Positions 1 through 9,700 of a DNA stretch of 64,000 nucleotides are shown one piece after another. The notes below the pieces were generated by a model. That model ran no database searches, had not been told where the DNA came from, and saw only the letters and a program-made list of their open reading frames with translations. Source of the stretch: Rhodoferax sp. (lineage in GTDB: Bacteria > Pseudomonadota > Gammaproteobacteria > Burkholderiales > Burkholderiaceae_C); NCBI GenBank assembly GCA_024236015.1, contig JACKLK010000001.1, positions 682,001 to 746,000 of the forward strand, in the 5' to 3' direction. Position 1 is the first letter of the stretch. Every line of letters begins with the position of its first letter. The position numbers and the translations under genes are program-made.

Positions 1-1058
1 TCTTCGAGTGATGCCGCGCCGGCCGGCACGGCCCACGGATGGCCCTGGGCCGGCCAGTGGCGTGGCAAGGCATCGGCGGGGTTGGCGGCGGCGCAGACAT
101 GGGCGACGCCGCTCGGGGCCCAGTCCTGGCCGAGCCGCAGCAGGCGTGCCGCGGCCTGCAGGGTCGCGCGAATGCCGGCGCGCGACAGCCGCGAGCGCGG
201 GCCGTCGTCGCGCGAGATCTGGGGTGCGAACAGGCCGACCGGCAGGCCCGAGGCACCGGCGGCAGGTTCGGCCTGCGCGTCAAGCACCGTGACCCGCCAG
301 CCGCGCACGGCCAGCGCGGCGGCGACGGCCGCGCCAGCCAGACCGGCGCCCACCACGACGCATTCGGACACGGCGCGCGCCGGCTGCGGCCAGCGTGTGC
401 GCGTGGTCTTGATCTGCCACGCGGGCTCGTAGGCGAAACAGCGGACCCCTGGCGCGGATGTGTCGGATGCCGCCGGCCTGTCGGCCACCCATCCCGAGGC
501 CGACAGGTCGGCCGGGTTCAAGCCGCAGCCGGGCATCACCGCCAGCCGGCTACCGCGCCGGCACACCCGTGCCAGGGCCTTGACCGTCCAGCCGTCCCAC
601 GCATCGGCTGCGACGCCGGATGCATCCGCTTGCAAAGAACCGCCCGGCGGGCCGACGACCGCGCCATCGGCATGGAAACGCTGTTGCCGCAGCAAGGCTT
701 GCTTCTGGCCGACGCACAGCGTCAGCTGCAGCCGGCCGCCGTGCAGCGCGAACCGGTGCAAGCCCGGCAGCAGGCCAGTCCAGGACGATGCGAGCGCATC
801 GACCAGCGGTGCGGCGCTTGCCTCGGTGGCGAGCACGGACCGCACCCGGGACCACTCAGGAGCATGGCGGACAAAGGCCACCACATGCAGCATGTGGCAG
901 GCATCCGGATCCTGATGCCAGGCCTGCCACAGCGGCAGCAGGCGTTCGCCATGCCCGAAATCGGTGTCGAGCACGCGCCATGCCCGGCGGCCGCGCCAGG
1001 CCTGCGGCAGGCCCAGGGCCTGCAACCACGCCGGATCGGGCGGCGACACGCAGGCCAT
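1..1058 (-). CDS. mnmC: MnmC-like tRNA-modifying oxidoreductase, 3' end outside window
   Basis: MnmC matures the 5-methylaminomethyl group on wobble uridine of some tRNAs: an FAD-dependent oxidase half removes a carboxymethyl group and an SAM methyltransferase half adds a methyl. Reading from the ATG at 1058 (just after the yggX stop), an FAD-type Rossmann motif VVVGAGLAGAAVAAAL lies roughly 240 codons in, followed by the ASGLPVGLFAPQIS stretch typical of the oxidase half. The N-terminal part aligns by eye to the methyltransferase half (RAWRVLDTDFGHG, LLPLWQAW), but the usual FGTGLN-type SAM loop and the FLDGFAP segment are not recognisable, and about 40 N-terminal residues expected in the family are missing. 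The oxidase half is cut by the window edge. Family assignment is fairly sure; activity of the methyltransferase half is doubtful. Confidence 0.8.
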   Translation of the reverse strand, partial: MACVSPPDPAWLQALGLPQAWRGRRAWRVLDTDFGHGERLLPLWQAWHQDPDACHMLHVVAFVRHAPEWSRVRSVLATEASAAPLVDALASSWTGLLPGLHRFALHGGRLQLTLCVGQKQALLRQQRFHADGAVVGPPGGSLQADASGVAADAWDGWTVKALARVCRRGSRLAVMPGCGLNPADLSASGWVADRPAASDTSAPGVRCFAYEPAWQIKTTRTRWPQPARAVSECVVVGAGLAGAAVAAALAVRGWRVTVLDAQAEPAAGASGLPVGLFAPQISRDDGPRSRLSRAGIRATLQAAARLLRLGQDWAPSGVAHVCAAANPADALPRHWPAQGHPWAVPAGAASLE

Positions 1059-1079
1059 GCCCTGGTCCCGCGGACGGAC

Positions 1080-1352
1080 TCAGTTGGCGGGGGGGACGTA
1101 ACCCTGGGCGGCGTCGGCGCCGTCGCCGAAGAAATGGGCTTCCATCTGGCGCGCCAGGTATTGGCGGGCGCGGGCATCGGCCAGGTTCAGGCGGTTCTCG
1201 TTGACCAGCATGGTCTGGTGCTTGAGCCAGGCAGCCCAGGCTTCCTTGCTCACATTGGCCCACAGGCGTTTGCCCAGCTCGCCCGGATACGGGGGAAAGT
1301 CCAGCCCTTCCGCCTCCTTGCCCAGCTTGATACATTGAACCATTCGTGCCAT
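1080..1352 (-). CDS. yggX: Probable Fe(2+)-trafficking protein YggX
   Basis: Small cytosolic protein (90 residues, normal for the family) linked in enterobacteria to iron trafficking and protection of Fe-S clusters from oxidation. The start MARMVQCIKLGKEAEGLDFPP with its conserved Cys, the PGELGKR segment and the WLKHQTMLVNENRLN motif are family hallmarks. The ATG at 1352 is chosen over an upstream in-frame ATG because GGGAG sits at the right distance before it. The stop is 21 bases from the mnmC-like start on the same strand, so the two may be cotranscribed. It is divergent from dsbB across a 111-base gap in which I see no convincing promoter hexamers. Confidence 0.95.
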   Translation of the reverse strand: MARMVQCIKLGKEAEGLDFPPYPGELGKRLWANVSKEAWAAWLKHQTMLVNENRLNLADARARQYLARQMEAHFFGDGADAAQGYVPPAN

Positions 1353-1463
1353 GGAATACTCCCTCTTTCGCAATGTTCACCAAAGCGTGAAATTGTCGCC
1401 GCTTTTGCAAGGCCCCGAATTGGTGGCGGTTGCGCGCGGCGCATCCTTGTTCATGGAGAAGAA

Positions 1464-1973
1464 ATGCTGGGTTTCCTGAGTGTGCGTCAGACGCTGGTCT
1501 TGGTATGTGTGGGTACGGTGGGGTTGCTGGCCTATGGCCTGTACCTGCAGCACGTGGTGGGGCTCGAACCCTGCCCGATGTGCATCGTGCAGCGGTATGC
1601 GATGGTGCTCGTGGCCCTGCTGGCCGGCCTCACGGCCCTGGGCAAGGGGCGCGGCGTGCACCTGGCCGGTGTCGTGCTGATGTTGCTCGCGGCCGGTTTC
1701 GGCGCCTTCGTCGCGGCGCGCCAGAGCTGGTTGCAGTGGTATCCGCCCGAGGTGACGTCGTGCGGGCGCGACTTCTACGGCATGATCGAGACCTTCCCGC
1801 TGCAGCGGGCGATCCCGATGATCTTCAAGGGCAGCGGCGACTGCGCCGCGATCGACTGGACCTTCCTCGGCGGCTCGATCGCCAACTGGTCCTTCCTGTG
1901 TTTCGTTGCGATTGCGCTGGTGGCGGTGATGCTGATCGCGCGCCTGCTGACGCGCCGTTTCGCTCCCGCCTGA
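1464..1973 (+). CDS. dsbB: Disulfide bond formation protein B
   Basis: Inner-membrane quinone reductase that reoxidises the periplasmic thiol oxidase DsbA and passes electrons to ubiquinone or menaquinone. The 169-residue protein has four hydrophobic segments. The first redox pair is Cys37-Pro-Met-Cys40, followed by the conserved Gln43-Arg44, whose Arg is implicated in quinone binding. The second periplasmic pair is Cys100 and Cys127. The start at 1464 has GGAG eight bases upstream; the reading frame is open far upstream, but that stretch lies antisense to yggX and mnmC. It appears monocistronic: the next gene starts 236 bases on, behind its own promoter. Confidence 0.95.
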   Translation: MLGFLSVRQTLVLVCVGTVGLLAYGLYLQHVVGLEPCPMCIVQRYAMVLVALLAGLTALGKGRGVHLAGVVLMLLAAGFGAFVAARQSWLQWYPPEVTSCGRDFYGMIETFPLQRAIPMIFKGSGDCAAIDWTFLGGSIANWSFLCFVAIALVAVMLIARLLTRRFAPA

Positions 1974-2121
1974 GCCCCTGGCGCCGCCGACGGGTCCGGC
2001 CGACCGCGCCGCCCCCGTCGTCGCACGCCGCTCCCCAACCGCTCCCCCAACCGCTTCACTTCCGCCCGGCCGCACCGCCACGTGCCGGTGCGCCTACCGT
2101 CATCACGACGGTGGAAGCGCG

Positions 2122-2150
2122 TTGACCGCCCGCAGCGGCCACCGTAGTAT
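2122..2150 (+). promoter_or_regulatory. Candidate sigma70 promoter of the type I secretion operon
   Basis: TTGACC at 2122-2127 and TAGTAT at 2145-2150 are separated by exactly 17 bases, five and four matches to the consensus hexamers. The pair lies 59 bases before the ATG of the ABC exporter gene in an otherwise featureless 236-base gap, so it probably drives 2210-15779. Confidence 0.6.
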
Positions 2151-2209
2151 CTTTTGGCCGGAACACAGCAGCGGTACATGGCGACAAGCCTTTTTGAAAG
2201 GGCGGCAAC

Positions 2210-4549
2210 ATGGGAGGGGCGGCAGCGACGGTGGACGAGGCGTCGGCCATGGCCGGCGGCGGTGCGCGGGCGCGGCCAGCCGCCGGCACGGCTGGCAGCC
2301 TGTCGACCCCGGCCGCAACGGGCTCGCAGGGCGATGCGGCCTGGCTGGCCTTGTGTGCCATCGCCCGATGGCACCAGGTGGCGGCGGACCCGGCAAGCCT
2401 GGCCCACCAGCTGGGCCTGGCGCCCAGCGAACCGGTGCGCGTGCCCGACCTGTTGCGTGCGGCGGCGCTACTCGGCCTCAAGGCCCGGTTGGTCCGGACC
2501 CGTGCCGATCGCCTGTCGCAGACACCGTTGCCAGCCCTGGCCGTGATGGGTTGCGGGGAGGCGTCCAGGCGGCGTGATGCCGTCGCCGACATCTGCGTGC
2601 TGGCCCAGTGCGATGGCAGCCGGGTCCTGCTGAGTGCTCCGCGCGCCACGCCCGATGCAGCAACGGCCGCGGACCGCGACCGCGGCGGGCAAGCCGCCGG
2701 CCCGCGCATCGAGCCACTGGAAGTGTTCGCGTCGCGCTGGAGCGGGCAGCTGATCCTGGTGACCAGCCGCGCCAGCGTGGCCGGTGCGCTGGCGCGGTTC
2801 GATTTCTCGTGGTTCGTGCCCGCCCTGGTCCGGTACCGCCGGCTGCTCGGCGAGGTGTTGCTGGTGTCGTTCATGCTGCAGCTGTTCGCACTGGTGAGCC
2901 CGCTGTTCTTTCAGGTGGTGATGGACAAGGTGCTGGTGCACAAGGCCATGACCACGCTCGACGTGCTGGTGGCCGGGCTGCTGGTCGTCGTCGTGTTCGA
3001 AAGCGTGCTCGGTGCGGTGCGCAACTACGTGCTGAGCCACACGACCAGCCGCATCGACGTGGAACTGGGCGCGCGCTTGTTCCGGCACCTCGTGGCCTTG
3101 CCGCTGGCGTATTTCCAGGCGCGACGGGTCGGCGACTCGGTGGCGCGGGTGCGCGAACTCGAGAACATCCGCGGCTTCCTGACCGGCAACGCGTTGACGG
3201 TGGTGCTCGACCTGTTCTTCTCGCTGGTGTTCCTGGCGGTCATGATGGTCTACAGCGTGCCGCTCACGCTGATCGTGCTGGCCAGTGTGCCGCTGTATGT
3301 GTTGCTCAGCGTGCTCGTCTCGCCGGTGTTGCGGCGCCGCCTCGACGAGCAGTTCGCCCGCGGCGCCGAGAACCAGGCCCTGCTGGTGGAAACCGTCACC
3401 GGCATCCAGACCGTCAAGGCCGCGGCACTGGAGCCGGGTTTCGCCCGGCGCTGGGACAACCAGCTGGCGGCCTACGTGCAGGCGGGCTTTCGTACCCGCA
3501 CACTGGCCAACCTGGCGCATGAGGGGGTGGGCCTGATCGGCAAGCTGGTCCAGGCCGCGACCCTGTGGCACGGCGCGCACCTGGTCATGGCCGGCGAACT
3601 GACGGTGGGGCAATTCGTGGCGTTCTCGATGTTCGCGCAACGCGTCGCGCAGCCGATCATGCGCATGGCCCAGCTGTGGACCGACTTCCAGCAGACCGGG
3701 GTTTCGATGGCGCGGCTTGGCGACATTCTCGACACCCGCACCGAGCTTGCCAGCGCGAGCGCCATGCAACTGCCCGCGATCAAGGGGCGGATCACACTCG
3801 AGCAGGTGCGGTTCCGGTATCGGGCCGACGGCCCGCCGGTGCTCGACGGGGTCGAGCTGGACGTTCTTCCGGGCCAGGTCATCGGCATCGTCGGGCGCTC
3901 CGGGTCCGGCAAGAGCACCGTGACCCGCCTGGTGCAGCGCCTGCACACGCCGCAAGCCGGCCGGGTGCTGGTCGATGGCCTCGACATCGGCCTGATCGAT
4001 GCCGCGCAACTGCGCCGCCAGATCGGTGTGGTGCTGCAGGAGAACCTGCTGTTCAACCGCAGCATCCGCGAGAACATCGCCATCGCCGACCCGGCCGCGC
4101 CGCTGGAGTCGGTCATTGCCGTGGCACAACTGGCCGGCGCCCATGCCTTCATCGGCGCGTTGCCGCAGGCCTACGACACCGTCGTCGGCGAGCAGGGAGC
4201 CAACCTGAGCGGCGGGCAACGCCAGCGTATCGCGATCGCGCGGGCGCTGTTCACGAACCCGCGCATCCTGATCCTGGACGAGGCCACCAGCGCGCTGGAC
4301 TACGAAAGCGAAGCCATCATCCAGCACAACATGGCGCAGATCTGCCGCGGGCGCACGGTGCTGGTCATTGCGCACCGGCTCAGTTCCGTGCGGCGGGCGC
4401 ACCGCATCATCGTGATGGACCAGGGCCGTGTCGTCGAGACCGGCCGCCACGCGGAGCTGCTGCAACGTCCGGGCGGCTTGTACGCCCACCTGTGGTCGTT
4501 GCAGGACGGTGGCGAGCCCGGCAACACGCCGGCGGGAGCCGCGTCGTGA
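2210..4549 (+). CDS. Type I secretion ABC exporter (HlyB/LapB family)
   Basis: Inner-membrane ATPase that would power one-step export of the RTX protein encoded downstream. The 779-residue protein has an N-terminal C39 peptidase-like domain (about residues 40-150). It seems to lack the catalytic Cys: the helix reads AWLALCAIARWH instead of the Cys-Gly-x-A pattern, as in HlyB, which uses this domain to bind substrate rather than cut it. A six-helix membrane domain (about 190-480) follows, then an ATPase domain: Walker A GRSGSGKS (562-569), LSGGQ (666-670), Walker B ILILDEATSALD (from 686) and H-loop His722. The start at 2210 is the first ATG; a shorter start at 2249 is possible. An HlyD-type gene follows 55 bases later. 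No TolC-like outer-membrane gene is present in the window. Confidence 0.93.
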   Translation: MGGAAATVDEASAMAGGGARARPAAGTAGSLSTPAATGSQGDAAWLALCAIARWHQVAADPASLAHQLGLAPSEPVRVPDLLRAAALLGLKARLVRTRADRLSQTPLPALAVMGCGEASRRRDAVADICVLAQCDGSRVLLSAPRATPDAATAADRDRGGQAAGPRIEPLEVFASRWSGQLILVTSRASVAGALARFDFSWFVPALVRYRRLLGEVLLVSFMLQLFALVSPLFFQVVMDKVLVHKAMTTLDVLVAGLLVVVVFESVLGAVRNYVLSHTTSRIDVELGARLFRHLVALPLAYFQARRVGDSVARVRELENIRGFLTGNALTVVLDLFFSLVFLAVMMVYSVPLTLIVLASVPLYVLLSVLVSPVLRRRLDEQFARGAENQALLVETVTGIQTVKAAALEPGFARRWDNQLAAYVQAGFRTRTLANLAHEGVGLIGKLVQAATLWHGAHLVMAGELTVGQFVAFSMFAQRVAQPIMRMAQLWTDFQQTGVSMARLGDILDTRTELASASAMQLPAIKGRITLEQVRFRYRADGPPVLDGVELDVLPGQVIGIVGRSGSGKSTVTRLVQRLHTPQAGRVLVDGLDIGLIDAAQLRRQIGVVLQENLLFNRSIRENIAIADPAAPLESVIAVAQLAGAHAFIGALPQAYDTVVGEQGANLSGGQRQRIAIARALFTNPRILILDEATSALDYESEAIIQHNMAQICRGRTVLVIAHRLSSVRRAHRIIVMDQGRVVETGRHAELLQRPGGLYAHLWSLQDGGEPGNTPAGAAS

Positions 4550-4604
4550 AGCGCAGGCCGCCGCAGATGCACACCGGTCCCAACCGGCCGCCAAGGACGC
4601 AGCC

Positions 4605-6143
4605 ATGACGGGCCGCATCGACCTGCGCGCCGCGCCGTTCGTCGGCGCCTGCGCCGACCTGCTGGGCCGGTATGCCGCCGTGTTCGGCTGGGCCTGGCGC
4701 CATCGCCGCGCGGGCGAGGGGTCGGTCCATACGGCGGACGAACGGGCTTTCCTGCCGGCGGCGCTCAGCCTGCAGCACACACCCGTGCATCCGGCGCCGC
4801 GCTGCACCGCGTGGCTGCTGATGGGCTTGTTCGTGCTCGCGGTGGCCTGGGCCTGGTTCGGCCGGGTCGACATCGTCGCGGTGGCGCCCGGGCGCATCAT
4901 CGTGGGCGAACGCAGCAAGATCATCCAGCCCTTGGAACGCAGCGTGGTCAGGCAGGTGCTGGTGCGCGACGGCGATCACGTGCAGGCAGGCCAGGCGTTG
5001 GTTGAACTCGATCCGACCAATGCCGTGGCGGACACGGCAGGCCTGCGGGCGCAGCTGACGGCGGCCGCGGCGGACGCCATGGCTGCCGGGCTGTTGCGCC
5101 AGGCCTTGGCCCATGCCCGGCTCTCCGCACCGCAGTGGCCACCTGCGCGCGCGCCCGGGGTTGCTGGGCCCGGGATCGCCGAGGCCATTGCGCGCGACGG
5201 AGAGTCGCTGGCCAACCTGCGCACGCTTGTGTTCCCCGCCGCCGAGCGGGCCGCCGCTGTGGCGCAGCTGGACGCCGAATGGCGCGACATCGTCGCCCGG
5301 CTGGACCGGTTTGCGGCTGAAGATCGCCGTCGCCAGGCCGAGAGCGCCACCGTCCGCGAGACCATCGCCAAACTCGAGCTCACGCTGCCGCTGGCGCGCA
5401 AGCGCGAAGACGACTTCAAGGCCTTGTCGGCCCAGGGATTCATCGCCAACCATGCCGGCCAGGACCGCACGCGCGAACGGCTCGAACTCGAACGCGACCT
5501 CGCCACCCAGCGCGCCCGGTTGATGGAATCCGTGGCCGCGACCACCGAAGGCCAAGCCGCGCGCGCCGCCTACCTTGCCGAAACCCGGCGTGCGCTGGCG
5601 CAACGCGAGGCCCAGTCGCGCCTGTTGTTGCGGCAAGCGCTGCATGGGTTGACGAAGGCTGCGCAGCGCGAGAAGCAGATGGTGTTGACCGCACCGGTGG
5701 CCGGCGTCGTGCAGCAGCTGGCAACCCACACCCCCGGCGGCGTGGTCACCGAGGCCCAGCCCCTGATGGTGATCGTGCCCGACCAAGCCCCCGGCACGCC
5801 GGTCGTCGCCGAAGTCGCACTCGAGAACAAGGACATCGGCTTTGTCCGCGCGGGCCAGGTGGCGGAGGTCAAGTTCGAGACCTTCGCCTACACCCGATAC
5901 GGCACGGTGCCGGCGAAGGTCCAGCTGGTGACCGCAGATGCCGTGGCCGATGACCGGCGCGGTGCCGTGTTCCCGGCGAGGCTGCTGCTCGATGCCAGCC
6001 GCATCGACGTCGATGGCAGGATGATCCGGTTGAGCCCGGGCATGAACGTGACGGCCGAGATCAAGACGGGAAGGCGGAGGGTGATCGAGTACCTGCTCAG
6101 TCCGATCCAGCGGGCGGGCAGGGAGGGGTTGCGGGAGCGGTAG
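4605..6143 (+). CDS. Type I secretion periplasmic adaptor (HlyD family)
   Basis: Membrane-fusion protein that bridges the ABC exporter and an outer-membrane channel. The 512-residue protein has a cytoplasmic N-terminal tail of about 68 residues, one transmembrane segment (about 69-88), and then the biotinyl-lipoyl half-motif GRIIVGERSKIIQPLE with DGDHVQAGQALVELDPT. A long helical hairpin, a second lipoyl half (LTAPVAGVVQQL) and a beta-barrel domain follow. It ends with the family signature VIEYLLSPIQ...LRER. The ATG at 4605 is preceded by AAGGA; the upstream open frame overlaps the exporter gene and is not used. It is the second gene of the operon and is probably specific for the RTX protein at 6714. 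Confidence 0.93.
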   Translation: MTGRIDLRAAPFVGACADLLGRYAAVFGWAWRHRRAGEGSVHTADERAFLPAALSLQHTPVHPAPRCTAWLLMGLFVLAVAWAWFGRVDIVAVAPGRIIVGERSKIIQPLERSVVRQVLVRDGDHVQAGQALVELDPTNAVADTAGLRAQLTAAAADAMAAGLLRQALAHARLSAPQWPPARAPGVAGPGIAEAIARDGESLANLRTLVFPAAERAAAVAQLDAEWRDIVARLDRFAAEDRRRQAESATVRETIAKLELTLPLARKREDDFKALSAQGFIANHAGQDRTRERLELERDLATQRARLMESVAATTEGQAARAAYLAETRRALAQREAQSRLLLRQALHGLTKAAQREKQMVLTAPVAGVVQQLATHTPGGVVTEAQPLMVIVPDQAPGTPVVAEVALENKDIGFVRAGQVAEVKFETFAYTRYGTVPAKVQLVTADAVADDRRGAVFPARLLLDASRIDVDGRMIRLSPGMNVTAEIKTGRRRVIEYLLSPIQRAGREGLRER

Positions 6144-6183
6144 TCGGGGTGCGGAGCGTTGGCAATTTGACAGGGAGTGATCG

Positions 6184-6717
6184 ATGTTCAGGACGATTGG
6201 CTTGGTGTTGCGATGGAGCGCGCTTGGTGTGCTGGTGCTGGTGGCGTTGTATATCACTCAGCTCATGTACTCGAGCCATGTGGTGAGTCGTTGGGACGCC
6301 AAGATCGACGCGTTGTGTGCGGCGAATGGCGGCAAGGATGTGGAGACGCGGGTGTACGAGACGGTGATGGCGCCTGAAACGAAGGAATACTTCTCTGACC
6401 TGAAATCCGCGCGGTCGCTATTTGTTCCATCGCGCTCGGTAGGGACGGTTCTTGGTCCACAGTACCCGTATGTAATGGAGACACGAGTGGTCGAGGTCCT
6501 TCGCGAGAAGGATCCGAGTGTCGTGAAGTATGTGGAACGTATTGTTAGATCCAGTGACAACAAGGTTCTTGGCGAGCGCTTCAGGTACCAGCGCGCGGGG
6601 GGGATACCTGGGCCAGACCCTGGGGAGATTCGGACCTGCCCTACGGATACTTTGGCACGACGACTGGAGCCCAATGTATTTCTGAATCACCCGCTTAGAG
6701 CGCGTTTGGAGAAATGA
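6184..6717 (+). CDS. Small membrane-anchored protein, candidate partner or immunity protein of the RTX hydrolase
   Basis: No function can be assigned from the sequence. The 177-residue product has a single N-terminal hydrophobic segment (about residues 7-27) without a lipobox, then a polar domain expected in the periplasm, with Cys residues near 45 and 153. By memory, the pattern CAANGGKDVETRVYETV, then DNKVLGERFRYQRAGG and a late CP resembles small uncharacterised proteins found beside secreted lipase-type effectors; that resemblance was not tested by search. Its stop overlaps the start of the giant RTX gene (ATGA at 6714-6717), implying translational coupling. Base composition is about 53-58% GC per 60-base row, against about 70% in the RTX arrays, which suggests acquisition with the head of the next gene. 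Alternatives are a chaperone or an activator. Confidence 0.7.
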   Translation: MFRTIGLVLRWSALGVLVLVALYITQLMYSSHVVSRWDAKIDALCAANGGKDVETRVYETVMAPETKEYFSDLKSARSLFVPSRSVGTVLGPQYPYVMETRVVEVLREKDPSVVKYVERIVRSSDNKVLGERFRYQRAGGIPGPDPGEIRTCPTDTLARRLEPNVFLNHPLRARLEK

Positions 6718-9700
6718 TGAATATCAACTCTATCCTCGACTTCTCAGAGATTGCCCTTGCTGGATATGGTCAGTTCAATATTTCGGGGGTCCAGCCAACT
6801 GCAGGTGAACTCACAACTCTGAATGGAGATGTGAACGGGTTTGCAGTGTCGCAGGCGGAGAGGTTTCTTGATCACTATCTAGTTGGAGTCGAGACGTTCA
6901 ACGATGCGACTTCTAGAAGTGGTAGTGGGCTGACTAGTTTCGATGTGACTGTGTTCAAGAGCCGAAAGAATAGCGAGGGCGTTGAACTATTCATCAGCTT
7001 CCGCGGCACCGGTCAACAGAGCTTCGACGTATTCCCGAACGACCTGACCTCTGCGGCTGAAAACCTGATCAACGGCGCTGCCGTCAGTCAGATCGTTCAG
7101 ATGTTCAACTGGTGGAAACGCGTCAGTGTTCCAGGTGGCATTGATGTTCCGCAGTTTGCGTTGACCGGTGAAGGCGGGCAGTTGATCCGGATCTCCGACG
7201 CAAAAAGTACTGGCGAAGTGGCACAGGTGCTGGCATCTTCCGAAGGCGCAAAGATCTATGTCACCGGTTCCTCGTTGGGTGGTCACCTGGCGATGGCGTT
7301 TGCCGGCCTGTTTGGAGATCAGATCGAGCATGCTGTTGCGTTCAACGCGCCGGGATTCGGCAGTGTCGCATCGCTCGATACCTTGTTCGCCACATTGGGC
7401 GGGCAGGTGCCGGTTGCCGGTGATCCCTTGATCACCAACGTTGTTTCATCCGAGGGCTACCTGTGGTGGGACGGGCTCAAGCTCATTGCCGGGTTTCCCT
7501 TTGGCAGCTATCCCGGAACAAAGGTGTTGGTTCCGATCGAGGACCAGTTTCTCGGCGATGTGGTGGATCCGAAGCCGCATTCCTTCAATCATGATCAACG
7601 CCAGGTGACGGATGCACTGGCCGTGTACGACCTGTTGCAGCGGCTGGATCCCTCCATGACGCTCGACCGTTTCAGTGTCTTGCTCAAGGGCGCAGCGAAC
7701 GGCCAAACCCGCAGCCTGGAGAACATCGTGGACGCGGTCGAGGCAGTGTTGGGCATTGATCGGTCTGCGATGAACGCTGGCAACGAATACAGGGACGAAC
7801 TCCATGAGGCCGTGCAGCGCATGGTGGGTGGCTCCCCCGCTTTTCCCGACCCGGACTCACGCTTTGCTGCTCTAGCTGGAAAGGCTTCGGTCCAGCCCCT
7901 GAAACGAGACCTGTTGGCCATTGCGCATGACGATTTCGGCATGGTCGCGGCGTTGCAGGACATGAGTCCGCTGTACCTGACGCGTTCGACGACCGATCCG
8001 GCTGCCTCCCAGGCGCTGCTCGATGCGATGTGGCGCGAGACCCGGGGCGAGGAATACGCGGCCTGGTTGGCCTACAAGACCCATCACAGAACGGCCGCAT
8101 TCTCGGAGAACTGGCTCCGCGACCGGTCCGCGATGATGCAATTCATCGTGCAACAGAACGCCGTCGACATGCCCGACGGGTCAGTGATGCAGGGCAATGC
8201 CAACCTGGACTACATCGACCTTGCGACGGGCCGTACCATTTCAGTGTCAGCCGGCATTCAGTGGCCAGGGGGCGATGAGGCGCATGTTGTCTTCGGCGGT
8301 ATGTCCGGTGCACCGCTGATCGGTACGGATGGAAACGACCGTCTCTATGGCATGTCCATCGATGATCACCTCGACGGTCTTGCTGGCGACGATGTGCTCG
8401 AAGGAGGACGAGGCAATGACGTCTATCATTTCGACGCCGAATTCGGTCGCGATGTCGTGCACGATGCCGATGGAGTTGGGTCGATCCGGGTCGACGGCCG
8501 AATCCTCACCGGTGGCCTGTCCTCCGGCCTCGCCAACGAATGGTGGGGCGATGGCGCCAACGGTGCGAACGAGCGGTACCTCGTGCGCGACAGCAAGGAC
8601 TCCGCCACCGGGAAGCAACTGGTCATCACGCGGGCGGGTGACAGCGTCAACAGCATCACCATCAACCATTTCGACCTGACGGCGGCAACCTCGGCCGTCG
8701 GTGGCTATCTGGGCATTCGGCTGGACGACAGCCAGCAGTGTTTCATCGCGCAAGGCATCGGCGATGGCGTCGATCGGGCCGGCGCTTTCTGGGACACGGT
8801 GGTGCACACCGTTGCGGGCGCGACGACGATCGGCGAGAGTGGCGCTGCCTTGTTCACGGTGTTCCTGCGCAGCGCGGCCCGGCTGGGTGAAACCGTCCGC
8901 CTGCAGCTGTCGGCGCTGGCGGATCGATTCCAGCTGGTGCTGGGCGAGCAGACGCGCAGCCTGGCCGATGCCGTGATCGTGTTGCAGGAGGGACAGACCC
9001 AGGTGTCGTTCGGGCTGCGGCAGACGGGGGCCTTGTCGGCGGACGCGTCCGCGCAACTCACCGCCAGCGTGGTGCGCAACGGCGAGACGGTGGGCTCCAA
9101 CGCCTGGACGATCCAGGCCCAGGACAACGGTGGGAGGGACCTGGTTCTCGGTGGCGACCAGACCTATGCCACGCATGTCAGCAGCCACCCGATCGTTCGC
9201 GACGGGCGCATCGTCGTCCATCCCGGCGAGATCGCCTACAACGTGGAGCCATCCGGCAATCTGCTGGCGGGTGTCGACGGCGTCGCCGTGTACCACAACG
9301 TGTTGTATGGCGCGCCAGGCAACGACCAGATCGACGGCTTGTTCGGCAACGACGCGCTCGATGGCGGCGATGGGAACGACAGGCTGGACGGAGGCCCGGG
9401 CGACGATCTGATCGCGGGTGGGGCCGGGCGTGACCATCTGATCGGCGGCAGCGGCAACGACTTCATCGCGGGCTCGGCGACGCTGAGCCGCAACCTGCAG
9501 CAATGGGGACCCGACGACACCTGGCTGGCGCCTGCCGGCAAGCAGACTCTGGGCCGCGGGTTGACCTGGGGCGTGTATCTCGATGCGCCCGATCTGGTGA
9601 TCTGGGATGGCGTGCTGCATGCCGGCGCAACCGCGGACGCGAACATCATCGATGCCGGCGATGGCCATGACTTCGTGCTGGCCGGCAACGGCGACGACCG

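Noticed and set aside
2210..4549. Bacteriocin-type peptidase exporter
   Set aside because: The C39-like domain lacks an identifiable catalytic Cys, and the cargo is a large RTX protein without a double-glycine leader.
2468..4924. Minus-strand frame of 818 codons opposite the exporter gene
   Set aside because: His/Gln/Arg-rich antisense shadow of a clear ABC exporter; no domain or ribosome-binding site.
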